Shown here: in pieces, positions 35,630 to 44,874 of the stretch
How the letters are laid out: each line of letters starts with the position of its first letter
Position numbering within the stretch: position 1 is the first letter of the stretch
NCBI GenBank assembly: GCA_000745135.1
Contig: JQNH01000001.1
Span: forward strand, 3,891,501-3,955,500
Length of the DNA stretch: 64,000 bases
Source of the DNA: Rhizobiales bacterium YIM 77505
GTDB taxonomy: Bacteria; Pseudomonadota; Alphaproteobacteria; Rhizobiales; Beijerinckiaceae
Reading direction: 5' to 3'
Notes under the pieces: generated by a model
Database searches by the model: none
What the model was told of the DNA's origin: nothing
The model's input: only the letters and a program-made list of their open reading frames with translations
Made by a program: the position numbers and the translations under genes

Positions 35630-37222
35630 TCAATAGCCGAGCGCGCAGCCGTCCTTGCGGGGGTCCGAGGCCCCGACCAGCACACCGCGTTCGTGGTCAA
35701 TGAAGACGGCCTGCGCGCCGCCGAGAGGCGAGGGCAGGTGTTCGATCCTGTGCCCGCGGGCCTCAAGATGCCGGATCACGGCTGCATCCACGCCGTTCTC
35801 GACCTGCACCGTGACGCCATAGGCGAAGAGGCGCGGGGCATCGATGGCGCTCTGGAGATCAAGCCCCTCCTTGAAGGCCTTTATCAGCAAATCGGCATGG
35901 CCCGCGGATTGATATTGCCCGCCCATGACGCCGAAGGGCATCAAGGGGCGTCGGCCCTTCATCACGAGGCCCGGGATGATGGTGTGCATCGGGCGCTTGC
36001 GGGGTCCGAGCCGGTTCGGATGCTCGTCGTCGATCCTGAAGCTTGCGCCCCGGCAATGAAGCAAAACGCCGCTCTTGGGCGCGAAGATGGTCGAACCAAA
36101 GGCAGTGAAGAGCGAGTTGATGAAGGAGACGACGAGCCCGTCGCGGTCGACCACCGACAGACAGATGGTGTCCGTCTCAAAGGGCGGCGCGCCTGAGGGC
36201 GCGGGCGCGCTCTCCGGCGCCTCTGCGAAAGCGCGCACGAAGGCGACCGACTGGTCTGACAGGAGGGCTTCAACGCTCGTCTCCATGGCCGCTGGGTCGG
36301 CGATGGCCCGATCGCGCAGGCAATAGGCGCCACGGGTCGCCTGCGCGAACAAATGGGCGCGCTCGCCAGGATCGGCTGCGGCCTCGAGCGCATCCCAGCC
36401 GTCGAGGGCGCGCAGCAGCAGAAGGGCCGTCGCTCCCTGGCCGTTCGGCGGACATTCGAGCACCTCGACGCTGTCGAAGGGCGCGGAAATCGGATCCTCG
36501 TAGGTCGAGCCTTGGGCCGCGAAATCGTCGAGCGCATGCGGTCCGCCGAGGCGGTTCAGCACCGTCACGATCTCCTCCGCCACCGCTCCTTCGTAGAAGG
36601 CGGCGCGGCCGCGCCGGCCGATCTCGCGCAAGGTCCGCGCCAGCGCCGGCTGGCGGTGGATGTCGCCCACGGCCGGCGCCTTGCCATTGGGCAAGAACGC
36701 CGCCGCCGTCTCGGGAAAGCGTCGCAGCCGTCCCTCGTTGCGGTGCCAGTCGAAAGCCACGCGGGGCGCGACCGGATAGCCCTCCTCCGCCCGCCGCGCG
36801 GCAGGCGCCAGCACCTCGGCGAGGTCGAGCTTGCCGTAGTCCCGGTGGAGTTGGATCCAGGCGTCGACAGCGCCCGGGATCGTTACGGCGAGGGGCGATT
36901 CGTCGGCGATCGCCGTGATCCCGCGCTCTCGGGCAAAGTCGAGCGTGGCGCCGGCCGGCGCGCGCCCCGAGCCGTTGATGGTCGTCGGCCGCGCGCCCGG
37001 CCGGGCCACGATCGCAAAGCAGTCGCCGCCGATGCCCGTCATGCCCGGCTCGATGACGCCGAGAAGCGCCGTAGCGGCAATCGCGGCGTCCACGGCGCTG
37101 CCGCCCTTCTTCAGGATCTCGACGCCGACGAGCGATGCCTCGGGATGCGAGGTCGCGATCATGGCGGATGTGCCGTAGACCGCCGAGCGGCCGGGCTTGT
37201 GAAAATCTCGAAACACGAACAC
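35630..37222 (-). CDS. Gamma-glutamyltransferase family protein (Ntn hydrolase)
   Basis: Protein of 530 residues in the gamma-glutamyltranspeptidase superfamily, normally self-cleaved at a catalytic threonine. Thr352 in FETDTICLSVVDRDG is the expected nucleophile, followed by FINSLFTAFGSTIFAPKSG. No signal peptide is evident, so this is the cytoplasmic GGT-like type seen in many Rhizobiales rather than the periplasmic glutathione hydrolase. It starts at a GTG, 35 bases after the SDR gene stop, and is third in an apparent bug-sdr-ggt unit. The substrate may be a gamma-glutamyl compound or another amide; sequence does not decide. Confidence 0.87.
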   Translation of the reverse strand: MFVFRDFHKPGRSAVYGTSAMIATSHPEASLVGVEILKKGGSAVDAAIAATALLGVIEPGMTGIGGDCFAIVARPGARPTTINGSGRAPAGATLDFARERGITAIADESPLAVTIPGAVDAWIQLHRDYGKLDLAEVLAPAARRAEEGYPVAPRVAFDWHRNEGRLRRFPETAAAFLPNGKAPAVGDIHRQPALARTLREIGRRGRAAFYEGAVAEEIVTVLNRLGGPHALDDFAAQGSTYEDPISAPFDSVEVLECPPNGQGATALLLLRALDGWDALEAAADPGERAHLFAQATRGAYCLRDRAIADPAAMETSVEALLSDQSVAFVRAFAEAPESAPAPSGAPPFETDTICLSVVDRDGLVVSFINSLFTAFGSTIFAPKSGVLLHCRGASFRIDDEHPNRLGPRKRPMHTIIPGLVMKGRRPLMPFGVMGGQYQSAGHADLLIKAFKEGLDLQSAIDAPRLFAYGVTVQVENGVDAAVIRHLEARGHRIEHLPSPLGGAQAVFIDHERGVLVGASDPRKDGCALGY

Positions 37223-37257
37223 CTCGGTGCTTGGGGTTCCAACGCCAGACCGGGCGG

Positions 37258-38040
37258 TCAGAGCGTCTGAATATGCAACCCGCCGTCGATGTGGAAGGAA
37301 TCGCCCGTCGAGAAGGGGATGAGCCCCCGCGCGAGGGTGGCGGCGGCGCGGCCGACGTCCTCCGGCTCCCCCCAGCGCGCCTCGGGGGTCAGGCCTTGGG
37401 CGATAAGGTGGTCATACTTCTCCTTCACGGGGGCGGTCATGAGGGTGCGGATGATGCCGGGGCGGATCTCGTAGGTGCGGATTCCGTGCGCCCCCAAACG
37501 AAGCGCGAAGGCCTTGGTCATCATCGACAGCGCCGTCTTGGAGAAGCAGTACTCGGGCCGGTCGGGGGCGACGAGGAAGGCGTTGGCCGAGGAGATCGTG
37601 ATGATGCTGCGGGGTGGATCATCGTGGCTGCGCGCCTCCGCCACCATGCGCCGCGCCACGGCCTGCGTCATGAAGAAGGTGCCGCGCAGGTTGATCGCCA
37701 TCACGCGGTCGAAGCTCTCCGGCGTCACGTCGAGGAGGTCGCCCCTGACCTTCACCTGCACGCCGGCGTTGTTCACAAGACAGTCGAGGGTGCCGAAGGT
37801 GGAAAAGAGGGCGTCCGCGACAGCGTCGCGCCGCTCGATCTCGGCAATGTCGGCGGCGATGAACGCGGCCCGCCGCCCGCGCTCGCGAATGCCCGCGAGT
37901 GTCTCCTCCGCTGCCGCGTCGTCCTCAAGGTCCAGGACGAGGACATTGAAGCCGGCATCGGCGAGGGCGTAGGCGATGCCCCGGCCGATGCCTTGGCGGC
38001 CGCCCGTCACGGCGGCAACGGGCGGCCGCGCTGCCGTCAT
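37258..38040 (-). CDS. Short-chain dehydrogenase/reductase
   Basis: SDR enzyme of 260 residues. The NAD(P)-binding TGGRQGIG motif (12-19), NNAG (90-93) and the catalytic YxxxK as Tyr164 and Lys168 (PEYCFSK) are all present. It resembles 3-ketoacyl-ACP-reductase-like members, but its substrate is unknown. The start overlaps the Bug protein stop by four bases (ATGA, 38037-38040), so the two are translated together, which hints that it acts on the compound bound by the Bug protein. Confidence 0.92.
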   Translation of the reverse strand: MTAARPPVAAVTGGRQGIGRGIAYALADAGFNVLVLDLEDDAAAEETLAGIRERGRRAAFIAADIAEIERRDAVADALFSTFGTLDCLVNNAGVQVKVRGDLLDVTPESFDRVMAINLRGTFFMTQAVARRMVAEARSHDDPPRSIITISSANAFLVAPDRPEYCFSKTALSMMTKAFALRLGAHGIRTYEIRPGIIRTLMTAPVKEKYDHLIAQGLTPEARWGEPEDVGRAAATLARGLIPFSTGDSFHIDGGLHIQTL

Positions 38041-39035
38041 TCGACGCTCACGCCGCTCGCGCGGATCGGCGCCGCCCATTTCTCGATCTCGCTTTGCACG
38101 AAGCGGGCGAGATACTCGGGGCTGCGCCGCTCCGGAGCGACGAGCATGGCGCCAAGAGTCTGCAGGCGCTCCTTCACCGCCGGCGTCTCCATGGCCTGCA
38201 CCATAGCGTCGTTCAGCTTTCTCACGATCGGCTCCGGCGTGCCCTTGGGCAGAAAGAACGCGTTCCAGGTCAAGGCCTCGAAGTTGGGAATGCCTTTCTC
38301 GTGGATGGTGGGGAGCTCCGGCAGCACGGGCGAGCGCTCCTTCGTCATCGTCGCGATCGCTTTGACCGTGCCGCCCTGGATCTGCGGCAGGGCGGTCGAG
38401 ACGATCTCGCAGAGGAAGTCGATGCGCCCGGCCTGCAAGTCCTGCATGGCAGGGCCGGTGCCGCGATACGGCACGTGCTGGATGTTCGTGCCCAGAGCGC
38501 TGTCGAGGAGGACGCAGCCGAGATGCGTCGCCGAGCCTGCTCCGGCCGATCCGTAGGTCATCTTGTCCCGGTTGGCCTTGGCGTAGGCTGCGAACTCCTC
38601 GAAGTTGTTCACCGGGAGATCCTTGCGGGTGATGAGGATCAGCGGCACCTCGGCGATGAGGCCGACCGGCTGGAAGTCGGTCGCGGCGTTGTAAAGGGGC
38701 TTCTTGTAGAGCGTCTGGTTCTGGGCATGGGTGCCGACGGTGCCCAGAAGGAAGGTGTAGCCGTCGGGCTGGGCCCGGGCGGCCCTCAACGAGCCCGTGC
38801 CGCCTCCCGCGCCGCCCACATTCTCGACCACGACCTGCTGGCCGAGAATCTGGCTCATGCGCTCCGCCATGATGCGGCCGAGCACATCGGTCGGGCCGCC
38901 TGCCGCGAACGGCACGATCATGGTCACGGGCCGCGTCGGCCAGTCCTGGGCGGTGGCGCCGCAAAGGCCGAGCGACAACCCCAGGCCGGCACCGAGGATT
39001 GCGCCGAGCGTCGTTCTCACCAGCGTACGAAGCAT
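38037..39035 (-). CDS. Bug-family (TctC) periplasmic solute-binding protein
   Basis: Extracytoplasmic binding protein of the tripartite tricarboxylate transporter family, 332 residues, with a signal peptide ending near ATAQDWP. Typical motifs are VTMIVPFAAGGPTDVLGRI, VVENVGGAGGGTG and FLPKGTPEPIVRKLNDAM. No TctA or TctB membrane subunits are present in the window, so it is an orphan, as is common for Bug proteins. It heads a unit with an SDR and a GGT-like gene and is divergent from an aspartate-dehydrogenase gene, suggesting uptake of an acidic substrate. Confidence 0.93.
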   Translation of the reverse strand: MLRTLVRTTLGAILGAGLGLSLGLCGATAQDWPTRPVTMIVPFAAGGPTDVLGRIMAERMSQILGQQVVVENVGGAGGGTGSLRAARAQPDGYTFLLGTVGTHAQNQTLYKKPLYNAATDFQPVGLIAEVPLILITRKDLPVNNFEEFAAYAKANRDKMTYGSAGAGSATHLGCVLLDSALGTNIQHVPYRGTGPAMQDLQAGRIDFLCEIVSTALPQIQGGTVKAIATMTKERSPVLPELPTIHEKGIPNFEALTWNAFFLPKGTPEPIVRKLNDAMVQAMETPAVKERLQTLGAMLVAPERRSPEYLARFVQSEIEKWAAPIRASGVSVE

Positions 39036-39117
39036 TGTTCCCTCCGAGTCCGGGCGCTAGACCCTTGGCTCCTCGACCAGTGGGTCCGGCCATGGATGTT
39101 CCATCGGAGCTCCTCTT

Positions 39118-39924
39118 ATGACGATCACGCGCGTTGCGATAGCGGGTCTTGGCGCCATCGGGCGCGCCGTGGCGCGCCGTCTCGCCGACGGCGTGCCGGG
39201 GCTCGACCTCGCCGCGGTAGCGGCGCGTGACCGGGCCAAGGCCGAGGCTTGGCTCTCCGAGCAGGGAATCGACTGCCCCATCGTCGAGCTCTCGTCGCTT
39301 CCCGACCACGCGGATCTCGCGGTCGAGTGCGCCCCGGCCGCGATCCTGGAAGACATCTGTCGGCCGATGCTCACAGCCGGCAAGAAGGTCATGGTCTTGA
39401 GCGCCGGGGCCCTCCTGTCCCGCCCCGAGCTCATCGCGCTCGCGCGCGAAAAGAGCGGCCAGATCATCGTGCCGACGGGCGCTCTCCTCGGGCTCGACGC
39501 GGTCACGGCAGCGGCGGAAGGCACCATCCATTCCGTGCGCATGATCACGCGCAAGCCGCCTCGGGGCCTCGCCGGCGCTCCCTATCTGGAACAGAACAAC
39601 ATCTCGGTCGAGGGGCTCACCGAGGCGAAGCGCGTCTTCAGCGGCACAGCTCGCGCAGCGGCGGCGGGCTTTCCGGCCAACGTCAATGTGGCGGCCGCCC
39701 TGTCCCTGGCGGGTATCGGGCCCGACCGGACCACCATCGAGATCTGGGCCGATCCGGCGGTCACGCGGAACTGCCACACCATCGAGGTCGATGCCGACTC
39801 CGCCCGCTTCACCCTCTCGATCGAAAACATCCCGTCGGAAAACCCGAAGACAGGCCGTATCACGGCGCTCTCCGCCCTCGCAGCCCTGCGGAAAATGCAT
39901 GCTCCCTTGCGAGTTGGGACGTAG
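39118..39924 (+). CDS. Aspartate dehydrogenase (NadX-like)
   Basis: NAD(P)-dependent L-aspartate dehydrogenase family protein, 268 residues. The Rossmann motif GLGAIGRAVARRL starts at residue 10, and the C-terminal catalytic domain carries AAGFPANVNVAAALSLAG and the TRNCHTIEVDAD segment. GGAG precedes the ATG with good spacing. In some bacteria NadX supplies iminoaspartate for NAD synthesis, but nadA and nadC are not adjacent here. Association with the divergent Bug-SDR-GGT genes suggests a catabolic role instead (inference). Confidence 0.87.
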   Translation: MTITRVAIAGLGAIGRAVARRLADGVPGLDLAAVAARDRAKAEAWLSEQGIDCPIVELSSLPDHADLAVECAPAAILEDICRPMLTAGKKVMVLSAGALLSRPELIALAREKSGQIIVPTGALLGLDAVTAAAEGTIHSVRMITRKPPRGLAGAPYLEQNNISVEGLTEAKRVFSGTARAAAAGFPANVNVAAALSLAGIGPDRTTIEIWADPAVTRNCHTIEVDADSARFTLSIENIPSENPKTGRITALSALAALRKMHAPLRVGT

Positions 39925-40067
39925 CGAACGGTCGGCACGAGAAGCAGCGTTCTCCTCAGTGCCGGGTGCAGCGTTGCTCCCGGCCTGCGCCGAAGGCGGC
40001 GACCGATCTGCTTCGCGTTTTTCTGCCCAAGCGTTACATCCTCACGCCAGGAACGAAAGGGACTGGC

Positions 40068-40994
40068 ATGGAACTGTCCTACGCGCAGAACCTTGAGGAT
40101 TATCATCTGGCACAGATCTTCGCCGGCCAGAAACAGGGTTTTTATATCGACATTGGCGGCGGGCACCCGGTAGCCGACAACGTCTCCTTCTGGTTCTACC
40201 TGCAAGGCTGGCACGGGCTCGTCGTCGAGCCGCAGGCGAGGCTCGCCGCGCTCTATCCTCATGTTCGGCCCCGGGACACTGTCCTCTGCACTCTTGTGAG
40301 CGAGCGGGTGGGCGAGATGGATTTCCACGAGGTAGAGCGCCTGCATGGCTTCTCGACCACGGTCGCGCGCTATGCCGAGGGCGCCGGCGAATTCGGGGCC
40401 TCCTTCCGGACGGAGCGCAAGCCCGTCACCACGCTCGCGGCGCTTTGCGAGGCGCACCAGCTTCGCACCATCGACTTTCTGAAGGTCGACGTCGAGGGAG
40501 CCGAAGCGCAGGTGCTGCGCGGCGGGGATTGGCGCCGATGGCGTCCGCGGGTGGTCGTCGTGGAGGCCGTTGCCCCCGGCAGCATGACCCCTTCCCACGC
40601 CGAGTGGGAACCGCTTCTCGTCAGTCAGGGCTATCATTTCGCCTTCTTCGACGGCCTCAACCGCTTCTATGTGGCGGACGAGGCAGCCGAGCTTCTGGTG
40701 CGTTTTCCTTCGGAGAAGGCGCCTTGGAACGTGGTTCGGCACCTCTACGAGTTCGGACGAGCGCCGGAGAACCCGGAGCATCCCGACCATCTCCTGGCGC
40801 GAGCGCTCGTGAACGGGTTCCTTGCCGCGCTGCCGACCCTTGACCGCGGGTTTTTGCGCAGCCTCGCGGCGCGGCGGGAGGATGAAGCGGCGGCTGCCGC
40901 ATGGAAGGCTGCGGAGGACGATCCCGACCGGCTTGGGGCAGCGCTTGGCCGCATCGCCGCCTGCTACGACGGGGGCCAGCTTCTCGACAACTGA
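40068..40994 (+). CDS. FkbM-family SAM-dependent methyltransferase
   Basis: Methyltransferase of 308 residues. FkbM features are GFYIDIGGGHPVADNVSFWF (SAM loop), GWHGLVVEPQARLAALYP, and the conserved IDFLKVDVEGAEAQVLRGG. Such enzymes O-methylate sugars, lipids or natural products and are frequent in polysaccharide or glycan clusters. No glycosyltransferases flank it here. The ATG at 40068 begins the family N-terminus MELSYAQNLEDYHL. The last 60 residues form an Ala/Arg/Glu-rich helical tail. Confidence 0.9.
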   Translation: MELSYAQNLEDYHLAQIFAGQKQGFYIDIGGGHPVADNVSFWFYLQGWHGLVVEPQARLAALYPHVRPRDTVLCTLVSERVGEMDFHEVERLHGFSTTVARYAEGAGEFGASFRTERKPVTTLAALCEAHQLRTIDFLKVDVEGAEAQVLRGGDWRRWRPRVVVVEAVAPGSMTPSHAEWEPLLVSQGYHFAFFDGLNRFYVADEAAELLVRFPSEKAPWNVVRHLYEFGRAPENPEHPDHLLARALVNGFLAALPTLDRGFLRSLAARREDEAAAAAWKAAEDDPDRLGAALGRIAACYDGGQLLDN

Positions 40995-41065
40995 GCCGCA
41001 AGGCGGCTGGCGTGAAACCGCCGCCAAGCCACGCCGTTGATGTGAGCGCCCGCCTTCAGGTCCCC

Positions 41066-42844
41066 ATGACACTCGCCCAGACGCTCGCTTTCGCCATTCT
41101 CGCGGGAATGATGGCACTCTTCGTGTGGGGACGCCTGCGCTACGACCTCGTGGCGGCGCTTGCCCTCCTCACCTCGGTCGCGGTCGGAATCGTACCGCCA
41201 AAGGAGGCCTTCAAGGGCTTCAGCGACGACATCGTGATCATCGTCGCGAGCGCACTTCTGGTGAGCGCCGCCATCGCCCGTTCGGGAGCCGTCGAGGTGG
41301 CGATGAAATGGGCGGCGCCGCACCTGACCTCGGTGCAGGGTCAGGTGATCGTCCTGGTCGGGGCGGTCACGGTGATGTCGGCCTTCATCAAGAACATCGG
41401 CGCGCTCGCCATGATGATCCCCGTTGCCTTTCAGGTGGCGCGCCGCACCAACACCCCGATCTCCTACCTCCTTATGCCGATGGCCTTCGGCTCTTTGCTC
41501 GGGGGCATCGTGACGCTGGTCGGCACCTCGCCCAACGTCATCGTGGCGCGCGTGCGCCAGGATCTCACGGGTCAGCCCTTCGAGATGTTCGACTTCACGC
41601 CGGTGGGCGTCGGCGTCGCTGCGGCAGGTCTCGTCTTCCTGGCCTTCGGCTACCGCCTCCTGCCGCGGGAAAGAAAGGGCTCGGCGAGCCTCGACACGGC
41701 GCTCGACATCGACGACTACACGACGGAGGCGAAGGTCACGCCTGATTCTCCTGTTGCCGGCCAGACCATCGCCGATCTGCGGCGTCTCACCGACGAGGAT
41801 GTGTCGGTAACGGCGATCATCCGCAACAACGACCGCAGTTCGCGACCCCTGCCCGACGTCGAGATCAGGCCCGACGACACCCTTCTCCTCGAGGGTGAGC
41901 CCGCGGCTCTTGAGCGGGTCGTCGCCGAGGCGAAGCTCAGGCTTACCCGTGACGACCGGCCCCTCGAGAAGGGCGAGGCGACCGATGAGATCGGCGTGAT
42001 CGAGGCGGTGATCGGCGCCGATTCGGTCCTCGTCGATCGCACGGTGGAGTCGGTGGCGCTCTACCAGCGCTACGGCCTCAATCTCCTCGCCGTGAGCCGC
42101 AGCGGCGAGCGCATCGTTGAACGCCTGCGTTCGGTCAAGCTGCGCGCCGGCGATGTCATCGTGCTGCAGGGCGTGATGCGCTTTCTGCCGGATACCCTCA
42201 AGGCGCTTGGGTGCCTGCCTTTGGCGGAGCGGAGCCTCGCGCTTGGGACCATCCGGCGCGGATGGATCGCGATCGCGATCCTGGTGGCGACTGTGCTCCT
42301 CGTGGCGTCGGACGTCGTCCCGGTCGCGATCGGCTTCTTCGGCGCCGCGGTTCTCCTGGTGTTGACGGGGGCGCTGCCGATCCGCGAGGCCTATGCGAGC
42401 ATCGAATGGCCGATCCTCGTCATGCTCGGCGCCCTTATTCCCGTCAGCGACGCGGTGCGCACGACAGGCGCCACGGACCTCATCGCAGCTTGGCTCTCCT
42501 CGATCGCACAGATGCTGCCGGCGTGGGGCGCCCTTGCTCTCATTCTGATCGCGGCCATGGCCGTGACGCCCTTCCTCAACAATGCGGCGACCGTGCTGGT
42601 GATGGCCCCGATCGCCGCAAGCTTCGCCAGCCAGCTCGGCTACCGTCCCGACGCTTTCCTCATGGCGGTTGCCATCGGTGCAGCCTGCGACTTCCTCACT
42701 CCCATCGGACACCAGTGCAACACGCTCGTCATGGGGCCGGGCGGCTATCGTTTCGGGGACTACAGCCGCCTGGGCGCGCCCTTGTCCCTGATCGTGGTGC
42801 TCGTCGGCGTGCCGCTCATCCTCCTGGTCTGGCCCCTGCGCTGA
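41066..42844 (+). CDS. SLC13/DASS-type anion permease with two TrkA-C domains
   Basis: Transporter of 592 residues. About eleven or twelve membrane helices are split by a cytoplasmic region (about 215-410) with two RCK_C/TrkA-C domains, marked by DVSVTAIIRNNDRSSRPLPD and YGLNLLAVSRSGERIVERL. Each half contains the SNT-like hairpin region (SLLGGIVTLVGTSPNVIVA and TPFLNNAATVLVMAPIA). Relatives carry sulfate, dicarboxylates or other anions; the substrate is not predictable. The ATG at 41066 begins just before the first helix. It stands alone on the strand between fkbM and the CAP gene. Confidence 0.9.
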   Translation: MTLAQTLAFAILAGMMALFVWGRLRYDLVAALALLTSVAVGIVPPKEAFKGFSDDIVIIVASALLVSAAIARSGAVEVAMKWAAPHLTSVQGQVIVLVGAVTVMSAFIKNIGALAMMIPVAFQVARRTNTPISYLLMPMAFGSLLGGIVTLVGTSPNVIVARVRQDLTGQPFEMFDFTPVGVGVAAAGLVFLAFGYRLLPRERKGSASLDTALDIDDYTTEAKVTPDSPVAGQTIADLRRLTDEDVSVTAIIRNNDRSSRPLPDVEIRPDDTLLLEGEPAALERVVAEAKLRLTRDDRPLEKGEATDEIGVIEAVIGADSVLVDRTVESVALYQRYGLNLLAVSRSGERIVERLRSVKLRAGDVIVLQGVMRFLPDTLKALGCLPLAERSLALGTIRRGWIAIAILVATVLLVASDVVPVAIGFFGAAVLLVLTGALPIREAYASIEWPILVMLGALIPVSDAVRTTGATDLIAAWLSSIAQMLPAWGALALILIAAMAVTPFLNNAATVLVMAPIAASFASQLGYRPDAFLMAVAIGAACDFLTPIGHQCNTLVMGPGGYRFGDYSRLGAPLSLIVVLVGVPLILLVWPLR

Positions 42845-42851
42845 CCGCCAT

Positions 42852-42878
42852 GCTTTCGTCGTAAACGGAATCGAAAGC
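42852..42878. repeat. Inverted repeat GCTTTCG-N13-CGAAAGC
   Basis: A perfect seven-base inverted repeat with a 13-base AT-richer spacer lies between the permease stop and the CAP lipoprotein start (25 bases before that ATG). It could be a hairpin terminating the permease message or an operator for the CAP gene. The TTTCG half-site resembles the glp repeats at 32517. Confidence 0.35.
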
Positions 42879-42903
42879 GCGCATGGTCCAACCGTTTTGA
42901 GCC

Positions 42904-43383
42904 ATGCGCATCCTTCTCTCTGCCATCAGCGTCTGCCTTGGCCTCGCGCTCGCCTCCTGCGGCGGACCGACGGCGCGCCACGCGGCCCAGGAGGTGCCCG
43001 TTGACGAAGCGGCCGCCGCCGCCATCCTGTCGCGCTACAGGGCCGCGCATGGGCTGGGCCCCGTCTCGCCCGATCCCCGCTTGGCCCGCGTCGCCGCGGC
43101 GCAGGCACGGCGCAACGCTGAGATAGGTGAACTGTCCCACGAGGCCGGTGGCAGCTTTGCCGTGCGGCTTGCCTCCTTCGGCGCCGCCGATCGCGGCCAC
43201 GCGGCCGAGAACCTCGCCGCCGGCAACAGCTCGCTCGAGGCGACCTTCGCGCAGTGGAAGGCCTCGCGCGAGCACAACAAGAATCTGCTTCTCCCGAACG
43301 CCAAGACGTTCGGCCTCGCGCGGGCCGATTCCCCAGCCTCGCGCATGAAGCACTATTGGGCGCTCGTCCTCGCGGACCGGTAA
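42904..43383 (+). CDS. CAP-domain (SCP/PR-1) lipoprotein
   Basis: Exported protein of 159 residues with a lipoprotein signal ending LALASCGG, so Cys20 is probably lipidated. The CAP fold is shown by ILSRYRAAHGLGPVSPDPRL, LSHEAGGSFAVRLASFG, the AAENLAAG motif and FAQWKASREHNKNLLLP. Bacterial CAP proteins have uncertain roles; some bind lipids or cell-wall components. The gene is convergent with tadD, seven bases apart. Confidence 0.88.
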   Translation: MRILLSAISVCLGLALASCGGPTARHAAQEVPVDEAAAAAILSRYRAAHGLGPVSPDPRLARVAAAQARRNAEIGELSHEAGGSFAVRLASFGAADRGHAAENLAAGNSSLEATFAQWKASREHNKNLLLPNAKTFGLARADSPASRMKHYWALVLADR

Positions 43384-43390
43384 GGGGTCT

Positions 43391-43900
43391 TCACATCCGC
43401 CGTCGGGCACGCGCCTCCAGTGCCGCCAGATTGTTGCGGATGCGCTCGTTCTGCGGATCGGCAGCAAGAGCGGCGGAGAGGTCCTCGCTCGCGCGCCCAA
43501 GATCGCCGCGTAGAAGATAGGAATAGCCGCGGTTGTTCAGGAATTCGGGCGTTCGGCCCATTAGTCTCTCAGCCTGCGCGTAAGCTCGATCCGCAAGTTT
43601 AAAGCGCTTCAGCTGATCATAGGCCGCCGCCAGCCCCAGCCATGCCTCGGGGTTGGCCTTCTCGCTCTCGACCGCACGGCGGAAGTGCAGTTCGGCGAGG
43701 CCGTAGTTCTGAGCCCTGAAATGCTCCTTGCCGAGCGCAAGATCGCTCTTGGGTTCGTCGGGAGCAGGGGAGCTTTGAGACGGCGCGAGCGTGGCGGTCG
43801 CATCGATGCTCGCCTCCGTCCAGGTACAGGCTGCAAGCTGCAGCGCCACCACCAGCGGCGTCAGCCCTTTCACCCAACACGACCGCATGCCCCACCCCAT
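43391..43900 (-). CDS. tadD: TadD-like tetratricopeptide lipoprotein
   Basis: Protein of 169 residues with a lipobox at LQLAACTW and at least three TPR units (about 55-155), for example LGKEHFRAQNYGLAELHFRRAV and LNNRGYSYLLRGDLGRASEDL. TadD is the assembly lipoprotein of the Tad (tight adherence) Flp pilus. It follows tadC by six bases. A second in-frame ATG at 43888 is an alternative start. Confidence 0.87.
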   Translation of the reverse strand: MGWGMRSCWVKGLTPLVVALQLAACTWTEASIDATATLAPSQSSPAPDEPKSDLALGKEHFRAQNYGLAELHFRRAVESEKANPEAWLGLAAAYDQLKRFKLADRAYAQAERLMGRTPEFLNNRGYSYLLRGDLGRASEDLSAALAADPQNERIRNNLAALEARARRRM

Positions 43901-43906
43901 GCCGGC

Positions 43907-44863
43907 TCAGCTCCCGAACGCCTGTGAAACGCGGATGACGACCGGCAGCATCAGCACGAAGAGAAGCACAGGAAACACGAAAAGGATTAACGGAACCGTA
44001 AGCTTGGCTGGCAGCGAATAGGCCTTCTCCTCGGCTCGGGACAGACGCTTGTTCCGCATTTCGTCTGAGTAGACGCGAAGCGAATGCGATAGGCTGGTGC
44101 CGAGCTCGGCCGATTGCTGGAGAAGCGTGGCCAGCATCGTCGCCTCTTCGATGCCGAGACGCTCGCCCATGCGCTCGAGCGCCTCCGCGAAGGGCTTGCC
44201 GGCGCGAATCTCGAGAGAGACCATGTAGAGGTTTTCGGCCAGCGACGGATAGCCTTCGACGAGCTCGCGCGCGATCCGTTCGATCGCTGCCTCCATGGAC
44301 AGCCCGGCTTCGGCACAGACGACCATGAGGTCCATGAAATCCGGAAAGCCGCTGCGGTGCTGCGTGACCCGGGCGGCGATGCGCCGCTTGAGATAGAAAG
44401 TCGGGGCGAGGTAGCCGATGACGCCCATCGCTGCGGTCCACATCCAGATCGACGGCAGGTTGTCGCCGAAGAGGAAAGGAAGCCCAAGAAGGCCGCCGAC
44501 GCCAAAAAGAAGCGCCATCCCGAGGCGAGCGCCGAAATAGAGAGCGACAGCCCTCTGGTCGAAGAACCCGGCCTGGATGAGCTGGAGCCTCAGCACGCGG
44601 TTCTGTCGCGCATCGCCTCCGAGGTTGGCTTCGATGAAGGAGACGACATGGTCGAAGGAGCGGACTTTCTGCTTGTCGGGGGGCTTGGCCGATGCGCCGG
44701 AGTGGGTGCCGTCGCCGCCCGCCCGGCGCCGCATCTCCTGACGCTGTCGGACAGCGTTGGCGACGACAACGGCGCCCAGGGCTCCGGCGAGGGCGAGAAG
44801 GACGCCGGCCGTGACAAGGGGATCCTCGCCGAAGGTCGCAAACAGGGCTGCAAGCTCATCCAT
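43907..44863 (-). CDS. tadC: TadC inner-membrane platform protein
   Basis: Type II secretion F-domain protein of 318 residues, a membrane platform subunit of the Tad pilus machine. It has an N-terminal helix, a cytoplasmic F domain with DFMDLMVVCAEAGLSMEAAI and KPFAEALERMGERLG, and C-terminal helices (LTVPLILFVFPVLLFVLMLP). It is encoded 11 bases after tadB, the usual pair. Assignment as TadC rather than TadB follows gene order and length. Confidence 0.93.
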   Translation of the reverse strand: MDELAALFATFGEDPLVTAGVLLALAGALGAVVVANAVRQRQEMRRRAGGDGTHSGASAKPPDKQKVRSFDHVVSFIEANLGGDARQNRVLRLQLIQAGFFDQRAVALYFGARLGMALLFGVGGLLGLPFLFGDNLPSIWMWTAAMGVIGYLAPTFYLKRRIAARVTQHRSGFPDFMDLMVVCAEAGLSMEAAIERIARELVEGYPSLAENLYMVSLEIRAGKPFAEALERMGERLGIEEATMLATLLQQSAELGTSLSHSLRVYSDEMRNKRLSRAEEKAYSLPAKLTVPLILFVFPVLLFVLMLPVVIRVSQAFGS

Positions 44864-44874
44864 GCGGCGCGCCC

